Shown: positions 46,854 to 56,189, counted from the stretch's first letter. The stretch is 64,000 bases of DNA from Geomonas limicola (GCF_014193675.1 NZ_BLXZ01000002.1:620001-684000); one strand, 5' to 3'. Notes: generated by a model not told the origin, from the sequence alone. Program-made: numbers and translations.

Positions 46854-47117
46854 TTACTCCTCCGCTGCCCGTAGAAGGGCGGTCTCCAGGCGAGCCTCGA
46901 TGGCGTAGTCCAGGGCGCCGCGGTCGGTGATGCGCACCTCGCCTGATTCCACGTGGTGCCGCGCGAGCACCTCGTCGACCTTGGCCCGGATCAGCTCGCC
47001 GAACTGCTTCAAAACCGTCGACTCGATGGTCACCGTGAGGTGCTCCGCCGGCTCGAGAAATACCATCAGGTCGCTGGACTGCATGGTCCCGGCCTGCACC
47101 TTACGCGTGATTTTCAT
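46854..47117 (-). CDS. citD: Citrate lyase acyl carrier protein (gamma subunit)
   Basis: An 87-residue carrier. The prosthetic group site is the Ser pair in AGTMQSSD (residues 9-16), the place of Ser14 in enterobacterial CitD. The rest matches the family (VLKQFGELIRAKVDEVLARHHV; DRGALDYAIEARLE). ATGA overlap with citC at 47114-47117. Confidence 0.95.
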   Translation of the reverse strand: MKITRKVQAGTMQSSDLMVFLEPAEHLTVTIESTVLKQFGELIRAKVDEVLARHHVESGEVRITDRGALDYAIEARLETALLRAAEE

Positions 47118-48118
47118 GCTGCCTCTCCTTTGGGGTCCCAGACCCGCCGCCCTTCGCGCGACAACAGGAAGTTGAGCGTGGTCTCCGGCACCAGGCTCGC
47201 GAGCTGCCGCGAGTCCCCCTCGGCCAGAAGCGCCCGGACCCGGGTTGCGCTGATCGGGGCGCTCCCCGCGTCCACCCGCTCGAGTTCGCTGACCTCGATG
47301 CCGTGCTCGGGGAGGATCCGCTGCATCGCCGCATTGTAGCTCGCGGTGGTGGGGGAGAGCGGCTCGCTTCCCACGAAGCGCCGGGTGATGTGGAAAAAGG
47401 GTGCGATGTGCTTGGCGAAGAGTAAGAGGTCGAGCTCCATCTGGAGGACACCGCCCGGATCGCCGTTCTTCAGAAAGTAGGTGGGGAAGGTGACGCTGGA
47501 GACCGCGTAGCTGGAGGTGTCCAGGAGGATCACGTTGGGGAGGTCAGCGGTTCCCTCGCGCACCATCCGGTGGCGGTAGTCGAAGGAGAACAGCGAGCGT
47601 TCCTCGCGCACCACGAAGAGGTAAAGCTTTTCGACCTGGGAGGCGGCCTCCTCGACCAGGTAACGATGCCCCAGGGTGAACGGGTTGCAGTTGGCGACGA
47701 TGGCGCCGTTGGGCCCCGGGGTGACCAGCTGGCGGTGCCGGTTCAGGTAGCGCCCCAGGCCGTCGCCGTATTCCAGGAGCGCGCTCTTCGACGAGGCGGC
47801 CAGGAGGTGAAAGTTGAGGGCCTGGAAGCTGGTGACCTGGCCGGGCGAGGTGAAGATGAAGAAGGAGTCGAGCCCCTCCTGGTAGCCGCGTCCCACCAGG
47901 ACGGTGACGATCTCGTCCAACAGGCTCCCCCCCTGCGCCTCGGGCGCCACCGCGAGCATCTTGAGGACCCGCCCTTCGCGTGCGCCCACCGCCTGCAGTC
48001 GGCCGGCCTGGAAGATACCTACCAGGTCGTCGAAAGGGGGCTCGAAGCTCAGGCCGCTGGCGTCGATAAGGTCGCAGGCCTGGCGCAGATCGTCTGTGGA
48101 AAGCAGCGAGGTAACCAT
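47114..48118 (-). CDS. citC: [Citrate (pro-3S)-lyase] ligase
   Basis: A 334-residue enzyme that acetylates the citrate lyase prosthetic group with acetate and ATP to activate it. An N-terminal GNAT-like domain (about 1-120) precedes the nucleotidyltransferase domain with GAIVANCNPFTLGHRYLVEEAA (HxGH-type site), VREERSLFSFDYRHRMVREGT and SATRVR near the end. The ATG at 48118 is used; a TTG at 48142 is possible, and neither has a strong RBS. It is the first gene of the operon citC-citD-PPC-citE-citF-citX-citG. Confidence 0.93.
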   Translation of the reverse strand: MVTSLLSTDDLRQACDLIDASGLSFEPPFDDLVGIFQAGRLQAVGAREGRVLKMLAVAPEAQGGSLLDEIVTVLVGRGYQEGLDSFFIFTSPGQVTSFQALNFHLLAASSKSALLEYGDGLGRYLNRHRQLVTPGPNGAIVANCNPFTLGHRYLVEEAASQVEKLYLFVVREERSLFSFDYRHRMVREGTADLPNVILLDTSSYAVSSVTFPTYFLKNGDPGGVLQMELDLLLFAKHIAPFFHITRRFVGSEPLSPTTASYNAAMQRILPEHGIEVSELERVDAGSAPISATRVRALLAEGDSRQLASLVPETTLNFLLSREGRRVWDPKGEAA

Positions 48119-48175
48119 GGCCACAATGTTATCATTATTCAAGAATATGGGTAATCATGTATACGGCGAGAGACG

Positions 48176-48193
48176 GGTTGAGGTTAAGGTTAA
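48176..48193 (-). promoter_or_regulatory. Three tandem hexamers upstream of citC
   Basis: On the plus strand GGTTGA GGTTAA GGTTAA are fused without spacers, about 60-75 bases upstream of citC. They could be an operator for a regulator of the citrate lyase operon or overlap a -35 box; unproven. Confidence 0.35.
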
Positions 48194-48277
48194 TGCTGAG
48201 AACTACGAAGTTTTTGAGAGTAAAGTTAGAGGTGGTTCATTATGTTAGTGGTGGCCGGATGGGTTTCTTAAAAAGAA

Positions 48278-48320
48278 GAGGCCGAGGTGGGGGTGCAGTC
48301 TGCATCCTTTCCTCGGCCTC
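48278..48320 (-). terminator. Terminator of the TraF-type outer-membrane gene
   Basis: GAGGCCGAGG / CCTCGGCCTC with a 23-base loop. On the minus strand TTCTTTTT follows. Confidence 0.75.
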
Positions 48321-48332
48321 GCTTTCGTTTTT

Positions 48333-48413
48333 CCCCCCTCCCTTGACGGGAGGGGGGTTAGGGGGTGGGTGAAGCCGCCAGCCGGGTAGAGGTGCAACCT
48401 TCCCCCCCACCCT
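48333..48413 (-). repeat. Composite intergenic repeat, copy C (inverted)
   Basis: On the minus strand the order is GGGGGGAAGG, a spacer, GGCGGCTTCACCCACCC, CTAACCCCCCTCCCGTCAAGGGAGGGG, the same order as copies A and B. The left palindrome is largely missing or altered. Confidence 0.75.
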
Positions 48414-48419
48414 TCTTGT

Positions 48420-49643
48420 CTAGAACGCGAAGTTTAAGCTGACCTGGGCCTTCGCTTCGCTGGGGTAGGAGTGGTTATCGAATTTCGCGGTCCCCAAGCC
48501 GTAGGCGCCGTCGATGTCCAGGAAGAACCAGGGGATGCCGATGCTCAAGCCGGCGGTGACCGCACCGTCGGAGCCGGAGTCGGCGAGGTTGGTGTAGCCA
48601 CCGGCGCGCAGCTTAAGGCAGCTGAAGGGGTGGAACTCGGCGCCGCCGCCCAGGTTCTGGCTCTTCATCCCGGGGATGATGGTCGAGTTGGAAAGGACAT
48701 CGATGTCGCCGGTCAGCTCCAGCCAGGAGAGGGCGTCCCAGGAAACACCGGCACGCACCTGGCGTCCGACGCTGATCTTCTCGCCGTTTTTCGCCTTGAA
48801 GGACGGGGAGTTCAGGTTCTTGCCGACCAGGCCCACGGCGAAAGAGGGTACCGGCTTCCAGAGGGTGCCGAGGTCGATGCCGAAGGACGAGGAGTCGTGG
48901 AAGTTCTTCTTCCCTTCCTTGAAGAGGTCCGAGGAGGAGATGACCGATTTATTGGCGGCGTCGTAGATCTGCAGGTTCTCCTTCATGGTAACCATGCCGT
49001 TCAAGTATTTAAGGCTGGCACCCACGCCCAGCTTGCCCCACTTCCCTGCATCGAAGGCGTGGCCGTAGGATACCGGTACCTCGGTCAGCACGATGCCGCG
49101 GGTGGTGACGGTTTTCGAGGAGAGTGCGGCGTCGATGGTGCTCTGGGTGGAGCCGTTCACCGTGACGGGAACCGTGAGCTTGGTGCCGCCCGGGTCGGGG
49201 TTGGCTCCGACTTCGGCGGTGCCGTAGGCTCCGAAGCCGAAATGCTTGATCTGCACCCCGAGGGCCGCCCCACCGGTGACGTGGAAGTTGTCCTTGGTGT
49301 TGGTGTCGACCAGGGTGTTGAAGGCGTTAGCGAGCGCGTCGGCATTGGTCTGGTTCTGGGTGCCGTTCCAGGCGTCGTTTGCCTTCACCAGGTTGTCGAG
49401 ATCTTCGGCAAGCTTGCCGTGGGTGTTGAGGCCCGCTCCCGCGGTGAGGGAGACCGTCACGGTCTTCGGGGCGAAGGCGAGGCCCGCCGGGTTCCAGTAG
49501 GGGGCCATGGCGCCGTAGGTGCGTGCGACGCCGGAACCGCCGACGCCGAGCGAACCGGCGCCCAGGGGCTGGAATTCAAGCGCGTGAGCCGTGGAGCCGA
49601 TACCGAGGAGAATTGCCGCTACTGCTGCTGAACGTCTGATCAT
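48420..49643 (-). CDS. TraF-type outer-membrane beta-barrel protein
   Basis: A 407-residue porin-like protein. Signal peptide of residues 1-21 (RSAAVAAILLGIGSTAHA). The start of the mature part, LEFQPLGAGSLGVGGSGVARTYGAMAPYWNPAGLA, has the NPAGL motif of the OmpP1/FadL and TraF_2 families, and many alternating beta strands follow to the C-terminal aromatic end SLNFAF. The name TraF is a family label; there is no conjugation operon here. A transport role for hydrophobic compounds is possible. The start at 49643 has AAGGAGT upstream; the frame extends 53 codons further without support. Confidence 0.85.
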   Translation of the reverse strand: MIRRSAAVAAILLGIGSTAHALEFQPLGAGSLGVGGSGVARTYGAMAPYWNPAGLAFAPKTVTVSLTAGAGLNTHGKLAEDLDNLVKANDAWNGTQNQTNADALANAFNTLVDTNTKDNFHVTGGAALGVQIKHFGFGAYGTAEVGANPDPGGTKLTVPVTVNGSTQSTIDAALSSKTVTTRGIVLTEVPVSYGHAFDAGKWGKLGVGASLKYLNGMVTMKENLQIYDAANKSVISSSDLFKEGKKNFHDSSSFGIDLGTLWKPVPSFAVGLVGKNLNSPSFKAKNGEKISVGRQVRAGVSWDALSWLELTGDIDVLSNSTIIPGMKSQNLGGGAEFHPFSCLKLRAGGYTNLADSGSDGAVTAGLSIGIPWFFLDIDGAYGLGTAKFDNHSYPSEAKAQVSLNFAF

Positions 49644-49972
49644 GTGCCACTCCTTGCAGGTTGGGATATCAAAGCAGTCCAAAGACAGGGATGCCGAACT
49701 CGGTATCGAGAACTCCCGCGACGGGCAAAATCTAATTAACGATCTGCCACTTCGGGTCGATGCGGGCCGAGTATACACAAAAATGTCGGGTTGGTGCAGC
49801 AAAACTTTAGGTTTTATGGGGACATGCAGAGTCTTTTAACTTCCCGCTCAGGAACCGGCAGGAGCGCCGGGCACATTAACCTTGAATTCGCGCGTGGATC
49901 TGGGATAATCTCCCCTTTGGCGCTTCGCGCCGGAACTGCGCGATTACGCTAGTCAAACGGGGGATACCGCTC
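49644..49972. other. Intergenic region between divergent genes
   Basis: About 330 bases. It contains the promoter at 49882-49909 for PBP1A. A TATACT box (minus strand, about 49770) may belong to the TraF-type gene. Confidence 0.4.
49882..49909 (+). promoter_or_regulatory. Promoter of the PBP1A gene
   Basis: TTGAAT (49882-49887), a 16-base spacer and GATAAT (49904-49909). Confidence 0.55.
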
Positions 49973-52459
49973 GTGGAAATCTACAGGGCACAGCAACGCA
50001 GGCGTCCGCAACGCTCGGGCGCCAAGCTTTTCTTCACCATACTGGGCGCTGGTGCCTTACTCGCCCTGTTAGGCGGACTGGGCTACTTCTTCTACCTCCT
50101 GGGAGCGCTCCCCAAGGTCGACCGCCTGGCCGACTACCGCCCCCCCATCCTCTCGCAGGTCTTCGGGGAGGACGGCAGTCTGGTGGGCGAGTTCTACCTG
50201 GAGCGGCGCACCGTGGTGCCGGTGGACAAGATCCCGCGCCGGCTGATCCAGGCTTTCGTCTCGGCCGAGGACTCCAACTTCTACCAGCACAAGGGGATCG
50301 ACTACCTGGGGATCGTGCGCGCCGCGGTGAAAAACGTGGTGTCGCTCCGGAAAAAAGAGGGTGCCTCGACCATCACCCAGCAGGTGGCCAAGTCGATGCT
50401 GCTCACCCCCGAGAAGAAGTTCTCACGAAAGATCAAGGAGGCGATCCTCGCCAAACGGATGGAGGAACGGCTCACCAAGGACGAGATCCTCTACATCTAC
50501 CTGAACCAGATCTACCTGGGGGCCGGCGCCTACGGGGTGCAGCTCGCCTCGGAGACCTACTTCGGCAAGGAAGTGGACCAGCTGAACCTGGCCGAGATGG
50601 CCATGATGGCCGGGCTCCCCAAGGCGCCCAACACCTACTCGCCGATCAAGCACCTCGACAAGGCCAAGGAGCGCCAGGGGTACGTCCTGGAGCGCATGGT
50701 GAAAGAGGGGTACATCACCCAGGCCGAGGCCGACCACGCCAAGGCTACCCCTATCGAGATCCGTCCGCTCAAGAAGGTGAACGCCGACCAGTCGGCCTAC
50801 TTCCTGGAGCAGGTGCGCCAGCAGCTCGAACAGAAGTACGGCGAGGAAAGGCTCTACAAGGATGGGCTCAAGATCTACACCACCATGAACGCCGAGATGC
50901 AGAAGGGGGCCTACGAGTCGGTGGTGAACGGGCTGAAGGCGCTGGACAAGCGCCAGGGGTTCCGCGGCGCGGCCCGGTACCTGGCTGAGAGCGAGGTGGA
51001 TGCCTTCTGCAAGAAGATCGAAGACGGCATCGACTACCTCTCCCTGAAGCAGGGCTCCACCTACCAGGGGGTGGTGATCGCCGTGGACCCGGCCAAGCGC
51101 GAACTGACCGTCAGGGTCGGCGACCGGATCGGCTCCATCACCAAAAAGACCATGGATTGGGCCGGCAAGCTGGAGCTGGTGAACGCCTGGGGGAAACCGG
51201 AGGCCAAGCGGGCCATCGGCCTTGGGGCGGTGCTCGAGGTGCAGGTGAAGGAGCCGGACGTAAACCGCGCCGGTGCCCTCTTTAACCTGGACCAGGTGCC
51301 GGAGAGCCAGGCGGCGCTCATCGCACTCGACCCGTTGACCGGCGCGGTGCGTGCCATGGTCGGGGGGTACGACTTCAAGAAGAGCCAGTTCAACCGGGCC
51401 ATGCAGGCCAAGCGCAACCCCGGTTCCGCCTTCAAGCCGATCATCTACGCGGCGGCCCTCGACAAGGGGCTCACCCCGGCGACGGTCATCGAGGACAGCC
51501 AGGTGGAGTACGACTCGGGTCAGGAGAAGGCCTGGAAACCGAAGAACTACGACAACGTCTACCGCGGACCGGTGACCATGCGCGAGGCGCTCACCGAGTC
51601 GATCAACGTGGTGAGCGTGAAGATCCTGGAGCAGATCGGGGTGCAGACCGCCATCGAGTACGCCAAGAAACTCGGGATCACCTCCCCCCTGGCGGCGAAC
51701 CTCACCCTGGCCCTGGGCTCCTCGAGCCTCACCCCGCTCGAGCTCACCAGCGCCTACGCGGTCTTTGCCTCGGGGGGGTACCGCACCACCCCGTACTTCG
51801 TGACCAAGGTCCTGGACCGCGACGGCCGGGTGCTCGAGGAAGTGGCGCCGCCGCGCATCCCGGTCTTTACCCGGATGTCCAGCGCGGCCCCCGCGGCGGA
51901 CGGTGCAGAGGGGGACGAGTCTGCCAAGCCGATCGAACTGAAACTGCCGGCACCGGCGCAGGAACCGGTCCCGGTGGGGGCCCAGGGGCTCTCCGCGGTG
52001 CCGGTCATCTCCCCCGAGACCTCCTACCTCATGACCAACCTCATGGAGAGCGTGGTAACCAGCGGCACCGGCAGCCGGGCGCGTGCCGTGGGGCGGCCGG
52101 TGGCGGGCAAGACCGGCACCACCAACGACATGAAGGACGCCTGGTTCGTGGGATACGTGCCGCAACTGGTGGCCGGCGTCTGGGTCGGCTACGACCAGGA
52201 ACGCAGCCTCGGGGCGGGGGGGTCGGGCGGCCAGGCCGCCGCGCCGATCTGGACCGAGTTCATGCAGCGCGCGCTGGCGGGGATGCCGGTCAAGCCGTTC
52301 AGCGCACCCCAAAACGTGACCTTCGCGCTCATAGACCCGCGCACCGGGCGGCTTGCCAAGGAAGGAACGCCGGGCGCCATCCAGGAATGTTTCATAAGCG
52401 GCACCGAGCCGACCAGCTACAGCGAGGGACCGGCCCCGGCGCCCGAAGCGGCTCCGTAA
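49973..52459 (+). CDS. mrcA: Penicillin-binding protein 1A (bifunctional transglycosylase/transpeptidase)
   Basis: An 828-residue peptidoglycan synthase. One TM (about residues 20-42) anchors it. The GT51 domain has AEDSNFYQHKGID, GASTITQQVAKSM and RKIKEAILAKRMEERLTKDEILYIYLNQIYLG. An OB-like insertion (about 330-430) is followed by the transpeptidase domain: Ser nucleophile in NPGSAFKP, SIN (SxN) and KTGTTND (KTG). GTG start with GGGGGA upstream. It is an essential-type enzyme of the inner membrane facing the periplasm. The C-terminus is Pro/Ala rich. Confidence 0.96.
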   Translation: MEIYRAQQRRRPQRSGAKLFFTILGAGALLALLGGLGYFFYLLGALPKVDRLADYRPPILSQVFGEDGSLVGEFYLERRTVVPVDKIPRRLIQAFVSAEDSNFYQHKGIDYLGIVRAAVKNVVSLRKKEGASTITQQVAKSMLLTPEKKFSRKIKEAILAKRMEERLTKDEILYIYLNQIYLGAGAYGVQLASETYFGKEVDQLNLAEMAMMAGLPKAPNTYSPIKHLDKAKERQGYVLERMVKEGYITQAEADHAKATPIEIRPLKKVNADQSAYFLEQVRQQLEQKYGEERLYKDGLKIYTTMNAEMQKGAYESVVNGLKALDKRQGFRGAARYLAESEVDAFCKKIEDGIDYLSLKQGSTYQGVVIAVDPAKRELTVRVGDRIGSITKKTMDWAGKLELVNAWGKPEAKRAIGLGAVLEVQVKEPDVNRAGALFNLDQVPESQAALIALDPLTGAVRAMVGGYDFKKSQFNRAMQAKRNPGSAFKPIIYAAALDKGLTPATVIEDSQVEYDSGQEKAWKPKNYDNVYRGPVTMREALTESINVVSVKILEQIGVQTAIEYAKKLGITSPLAANLTLALGSSSLTPLELTSAYAVFASGGYRTTPYFVTKVLDRDGRVLEEVAPPRIPVFTRMSSAAPAADGAEGDESAKPIELKLPAPAQEPVPVGAQGLSAVPVISPETSYLMTNLMESVVTSGTGSRARAVGRPVAGKTGTTNDMKDAWFVGYVPQLVAGVWVGYDQERSLGAGGSGGQAAAPIWTEFMQRALAGMPVKPFSAPQNVTFALIDPRTGRLAKEGTPGAIQECFISGTEPTSYSEGPAPAPEAAP

Positions 52460-52612
52460 CTGTCCTACAAGGCGGGAACTGGCGGCACATCCTTGTAATT
52501 TCTTGCAGTTAGCGGCACAACGCGCTTCCCGGGCCCGGGGGGAAGCTTCCGCTGGAAGGCGGCCCGGGCGCAGCTGACGGCGCCAGAAAAGCTGCCAACC
52601 CCAAGAAAACCC

Positions 52613-52640
52613 TTGCAAATTGCCAGATTATGATTATAGT
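52613..52640 (+). promoter_or_regulatory. Promoter of the HU gene
   Basis: TTGCAA (52613-52618), a 16-base spacer and TATAGT (52635-52640), in an AT-rich patch ahead of RBS AAGGAGG. Confidence 0.6.
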
Positions 52641-52672
52641 GACCTTAATTTAATCCATCCAAGGAGGGTGAC

Positions 52673-52954
52673 ATGACTAAAGCTGAACTCGTCGAAGCCG
52701 TAGCAAAATCCGCGAACATCCCCAAAAGCGCCGCCGAGAAGGCTGTGGGTGCCTTCATCGACAGCGTGAGCGACGCGCTGAAACAGGGTGACCGGGTGAC
52801 GCTCGTTGGCTTCGGCAGCTTTGAGGTTTCCAGCCGTCAGGCCCGTACCGGCCGGAACCCGCAGACTGGCAAGGAGATCAACATCGCCGAAGCCAAGGTG
52901 CCCAAATTCCGCCCCGGCAAGGCGCTTAAGGATGCGGTAGCCAGCAAGAAGTAA
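52673..52954 (+). CDS. HU family DNA-binding protein
   Basis: A 93-residue histone-like protein with the full HU pattern: [47 protein letters not shown] (the DNA-binding arm) and [15 protein letters not shown]. It is 90-94 residues in the family. Strong RBS AAGGAGG. A terminator follows at 53001-53028. Confidence 0.97.
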   Translation: MTKAELVEAVAKSANIPKSAAEKAVGAFIDSVSDALKQGDRVTLVGFGSFEVSSRQARTGRNPQTGKEINIAEAKVPKFRPGKALKDAVASKK

Positions 52955-53408
52955 TCGGCGGGCGCCCTGGCGCCTCCGACCAGCTGTTCCGGTACCTACC
53001 AAAAAACCCCGCTCCGGCGGGGTTTTTTGTGGGGCCAGTTTCCGGGCCGGGAGACCTCCCAGCATAAAAAGCTTGCTTTTTGGAAACGAACTGTAGTAAG
53101 TGTGTTCGACTGACGGTCAGCAGTTCCATCGGGGAGTACCGACTCCCGTCCCATCGATCCAACCCCCTCGCATTCAATCCCCATGAGAAATGCGGCAGCA
53201 GCTTTGGTTGGCGACGATGTATGTGTTTGCCGGTCACTAGTTGCGCGTCGTAATCGAATCTTAGCGGCAAAATGGTTGCTGCGGCGTTTTTGCGCGCTCC
53301 GAATAATCTTTTCACCACCCGCCCGGAGTCTGGCGGGCCGCACTCGTTTCCGGGGGATGACGGATACGTTTGTGTGGTCCAGCTGTCGCCTGGCCAGAAG
53401 GAAACTCC
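52955..53408. other. Intergenic region before the DEAD-box gene
   Basis: About 450 bases. It holds the HU terminator at its left end. The rest (53030-53408) has no clear gene; it may be a long leader of the helicase gene. No consensus promoter could be named. Confidence 0.4.
53001..53028 (+). terminator. Terminator of the HU gene
   Basis: A 12-bp stem AAAAAACCCCGC / GCGGGGTTTTTT with a four-base loop. Confidence 0.92.
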
Positions 53409-54719
53409 ATGTCGTTTGAAGCACTCAACCTCGCAGCACCCCTCGTAAAAGCTATCGCCGCCTGCGGCTACACCGCGCCGACCCCGATCCAGGCCGAGTC
53501 GATCCCGCTGGCACTTGCCGGCAAGGACCTGATCGGCAGCGCCCAGACCGGTACCGGCAAGACCGCCTCCTTCGTACTCCCGGCGCTGCAGCGCCTTTTG
53601 ACCCCCTCGCAGAAGCCGGGCAAGGGGCCGCGCATCCTGGTGCTCACCCCGACCCGCGAATTGGCCACCCAGGTCACCGACGCGGTCAGGAGCTACGGCA
53701 AGTTCATGCGGGTGCGCTGCGGCTCGATCCTGGGCGGCATGCCCTACCGCGACCAGATGATGCTGCTCGCGCAGCCGGTCGACATCATCGTGGCCACCCC
53801 GGGGCGTCTCATCGACCACCTGGACCGCCGCTCGCTCAACTTCTCGCGCCTGGAGCTTCTGGTCCTGGACGAGGCGGACCGGATGCTCGACATGGGCTTC
53901 TCGGAGGACGTGGACCGCATCGCGGCCGCAGCTCCCGAAGACCGCCAGACCCTGCTCTTCACCGCCACCATGGACGACGCCATGGCGAAACTCGCCAAGA
54001 GGCTTTTGACGGACCCGGTTCGCATCGCCGTGGAGGCCAAGGAGCTGGCCCAGCCCAAGATCGAGCAGCGCCTGCACGTCACCGACGACATGCGCCACAA
54101 AAACCGCCTGCTGCAGCACCTGGTGAACGACGCGAGCGTCACCAAGGCGATCATCTTCTCGGCCACCAAGCGCGACGCCGATCAGCTGGCCGCAGAGCTC
54201 TACGCCCAGGGGCATGCCGCAGCCGCACTGCACGGTGACATGTCGCAGGGGGCCCGCAACCGGACCATCGTCAACATGCGCCGCGGCAAGGTGCGCCTGT
54301 TGGTGGCGACCGACGTGGCGGCCCGCGGCCTCGACGTCTCCGGGATCAGCCACGTGATCAACTTCGACCTCCCCAAGTTCGCCGAGGACTACGTGCACCG
54401 CATCGGCCGTACCGGCCGGGCCGGCGCGACCGGCGTCGCCATCTCCTTCTGCTCGACGAACGAGGTCGCCTACCTGGACCGCATCGAGCGCTACACCGGT
54501 AAGAGCCTGCCGCAGAGCGTGATCCCGGGTCTCGAGCCGAGCCGCCCTTTGAGGCGCGCAAGCGGCGCCCCCGGTGCCCGCAAGCCGCGTCCCGGCGCCC
54601 CCGGCAAGAAACCTTTCGCGGGTGGCAAACGTCCCTTCGGCCCCGGTAATGGCGCGAGCCGCCGCGATTCCCAGGTGCACGTAGAGTACCGGCGCGGCAG
54701 GGGCGGCGCCCCGAAGTAG
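53409..54719 (+). CDS. DEAD-box ATP-dependent RNA helicase (RhlE-like)
   Basis: A 436-residue helicase. Motifs in order: Q motif (GYTAPTPIQ), I AQTGTGKT, Ia PTRELATQV, II DEAD (VLDEADRMLDMGF), III TATM, V ATDVAARGLDVSG and VI HRIGRTGRAG. The tail from residue 380 is Arg/Gly/Pro-rich (ARKPRPGAPGKKPFAGGKRPFGPG) and should bind RNA. The ATG at 53409 is set by AGAAGG upstream and MSFEALNLAAP. It is RhlE-type in ordering, and such helicases help ribosome assembly and RNA decay, often in cold. Confidence 0.95.
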   Translation: MSFEALNLAAPLVKAIAACGYTAPTPIQAESIPLALAGKDLIGSAQTGTGKTASFVLPALQRLLTPSQKPGKGPRILVLTPTRELATQVTDAVRSYGKFMRVRCGSILGGMPYRDQMMLLAQPVDIIVATPGRLIDHLDRRSLNFSRLELLVLDEADRMLDMGFSEDVDRIAAAAPEDRQTLLFTATMDDAMAKLAKRLLTDPVRIAVEAKELAQPKIEQRLHVTDDMRHKNRLLQHLVNDASVTKAIIFSATKRDADQLAAELYAQGHAAAALHGDMSQGARNRTIVNMRRGKVRLLVATDVAARGLDVSGISHVINFDLPKFAEDYVHRIGRTGRAGATGVAISFCSTNEVAYLDRIERYTGKSLPQSVIPGLEPSRPLRRASGAPGARKPRPGAPGKKPFAGGKRPFGPGNGASRRDSQVHVEYRRGRGGAPK

Positions 54720-54869
54720 CCGTTTTCCGGGTTGCTTTCACCCGATCTTTTTGATATCGTCAGCGCAGTGTTTACGGCATCCCTTGGCGACGAGGCCAGG
54801 GGATGCCGATTTTATACCTGGGATCTTGCACGATGGTCGCCGCCCCAGGTATTCACGGAGGGTATCAGC

Positions 54870-56057
54870 ATGAGTGGAGCTGTTGAAATAGCGAAGGGCA
54901 TCCATCTGGTGGGGGTAAAGGACCCGGGGCTTACCCTGTTCGACGACCTGTTCCCGACCGCCTTCGGGACCACCTACAACGCCTACCTGGTCCAGGGCGC
55001 TACCCATACCGCTCTCATCGACACGGTGAAGGGGAAACGCTTCGACGAGCTGATGGCCAACATCCGCTCCGTCATGGACCCCTCCAAGATCGATTATATC
55101 GTGGTGAACCATTCCGAGCCGGACCACTCGGGCTCGCTCGCCAAGCTGGTCAAGGAGTGCCCCCAGGCGACCGTGGTTTCCAGCCAGGCCGCCCGCACCT
55201 TCCTGGGTAACCAGATCCACACCCCGTTCGAATCCAAAATCGTGAAGGACCAGGACACCCTCGACCTCGGGGGACGCACCCTGCGCTTCATCGCCGCGCC
55301 GTTTCTGCACTGGCCGGACACCATGTTCACCCTCCTGGAAGGGGAGGGAGCCCTGTTCTCCTGTGACGCCTTCGGTTCGCACTACGCCGGCGAGGGGGCT
55401 TTTGCCGACGAGATGCCCGACTTCTCCGGCGAGACCCGCTTCTACTACGACTGCATCATGCGCCCCTTCAAGGACCGGATCCTCCAGGCGGTGGAGAAGC
55501 TCGACGGCATCGAGCTTTCCCTGGTTTGCCCGAGCCATGGCCCGGTGTACCGCAAGGACGTGCGCAAGCCGATCGAGCTGTACCGCAAGTGGTCGGTCCC
55601 CAAGGCAGGCGGCAAGCGTATCGCCATCTTCTACCTCTCCCCGCACGGCAACACCGAGAGCATGGCGGAGGCGGTAGCCCGCGGCGCCTCGCTCCCCGGC
55701 GTGGTGGTGACCCAGTGCCACATCAACCACGCCTCGGTGGCCGACATCCGCGACCTGATGGAGGAGTCCGACGCGCTGATCTTCGGCACCCCGACCATCA
55801 ACCGCGACATCCCGAAACCGATGTGGGACGTGCTTGCCTACCTCTCGACCGTGAGCCTCAAGGGGAACATCGGCGGCATCTTCGGGAGCTACGGCTGGAG
55901 CGGCGAGGCCTGCCGCATGGCTGAGGACCGTCTCAAGGGGATGAACTTCAAGCTGCCGCACCCCTTCGTGCGCACCCCCTTCATGCCCAAGCCCGAGATG
56001 ATGGCCGAGTGCGAGGCCCTGGGGCGCACCATCGCCGAAGAAGTGCTCAAGAAGTAG
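54870..56057 (+). CDS. fprA: Flavodiiron protein (FprA family A-type flavoprotein)
   Basis: A 395-residue two-domain enzyme. The N-terminal metallo-beta-lactamase-like domain carries diiron ligands in NHSEPDHSG (H-x-E-x-D motif) and later His (HWPD; SPSHGP region). The flavodoxin-like C-terminal domain starts near IAIFYLSPHGNTESMAEA and binds FMN. These enzymes reduce O2 to water or NO to N2O, protecting anaerobes. The start at 54870 is set by GGAGGG, discarding 46 codons of the longer frame. No rubredoxin gene is adjacent. Confidence 0.94.
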   Translation: MSGAVEIAKGIHLVGVKDPGLTLFDDLFPTAFGTTYNAYLVQGATHTALIDTVKGKRFDELMANIRSVMDPSKIDYIVVNHSEPDHSGSLAKLVKECPQATVVSSQAARTFLGNQIHTPFESKIVKDQDTLDLGGRTLRFIAAPFLHWPDTMFTLLEGEGALFSCDAFGSHYAGEGAFADEMPDFSGETRFYYDCIMRPFKDRILQAVEKLDGIELSLVCPSHGPVYRKDVRKPIELYRKWSVPKAGGKRIAIFYLSPHGNTESMAEAVARGASLPGVVVTQCHINHASVADIRDLMEESDALIFGTPTINRDIPKPMWDVLAYLSTVSLKGNIGGIFGSYGWSGEACRMAEDRLKGMNFKLPHPFVRTPFMPKPEMMAECEALGRTIAEEVLKK

Positions 56058-56072
56058 CCAAACCTCAATCCA

Positions 56073-56152
56073 CCACGGATTCACGGAGTACACGGAGAAG
56101 GCAAAAACCTTAAAGCTTTTGGTTTTTCTCCGTGACCTCCGTGTCTCCGTGG
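56073..56152. repeat. Inverted repeat built of CACGGAG units
   Basis: CCACGGA..CACGGAG..CACGGAG on the left is answered by CTCCGTG..CTCCGTG..CTCCGTGG on the right. The inner part pairs as CAAAAACC / GGTTTTT. It gives a long hairpin between the flavodiiron and priA genes and may terminate or process the message. Confidence 0.8.
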
Positions 56153-56189
56153 CAGTTTTTCCCCGGCTTTACCCACAAAAAACTCTCCT

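Larger units (their letters stand above)
48119..48419. other. Intergenic region upstream of citC
   Basis: Three hundred bases with the citC leader and tandem hexamers (48176-48193), the terminator of the TraF-type gene (48278-48320) and repeat copy C (48333-48413). A weak -10-like TATACA (minus strand, near 48161) stands about 18 bases from TTAACC. Confidence 0.5.

Noticed and set aside
49591-49839. 82-codon plus-strand frame over the TraF-type gene start
   Set aside because: It overlaps the signal peptide and RBS of a clear minus-strand gene and has no RBS or motif.
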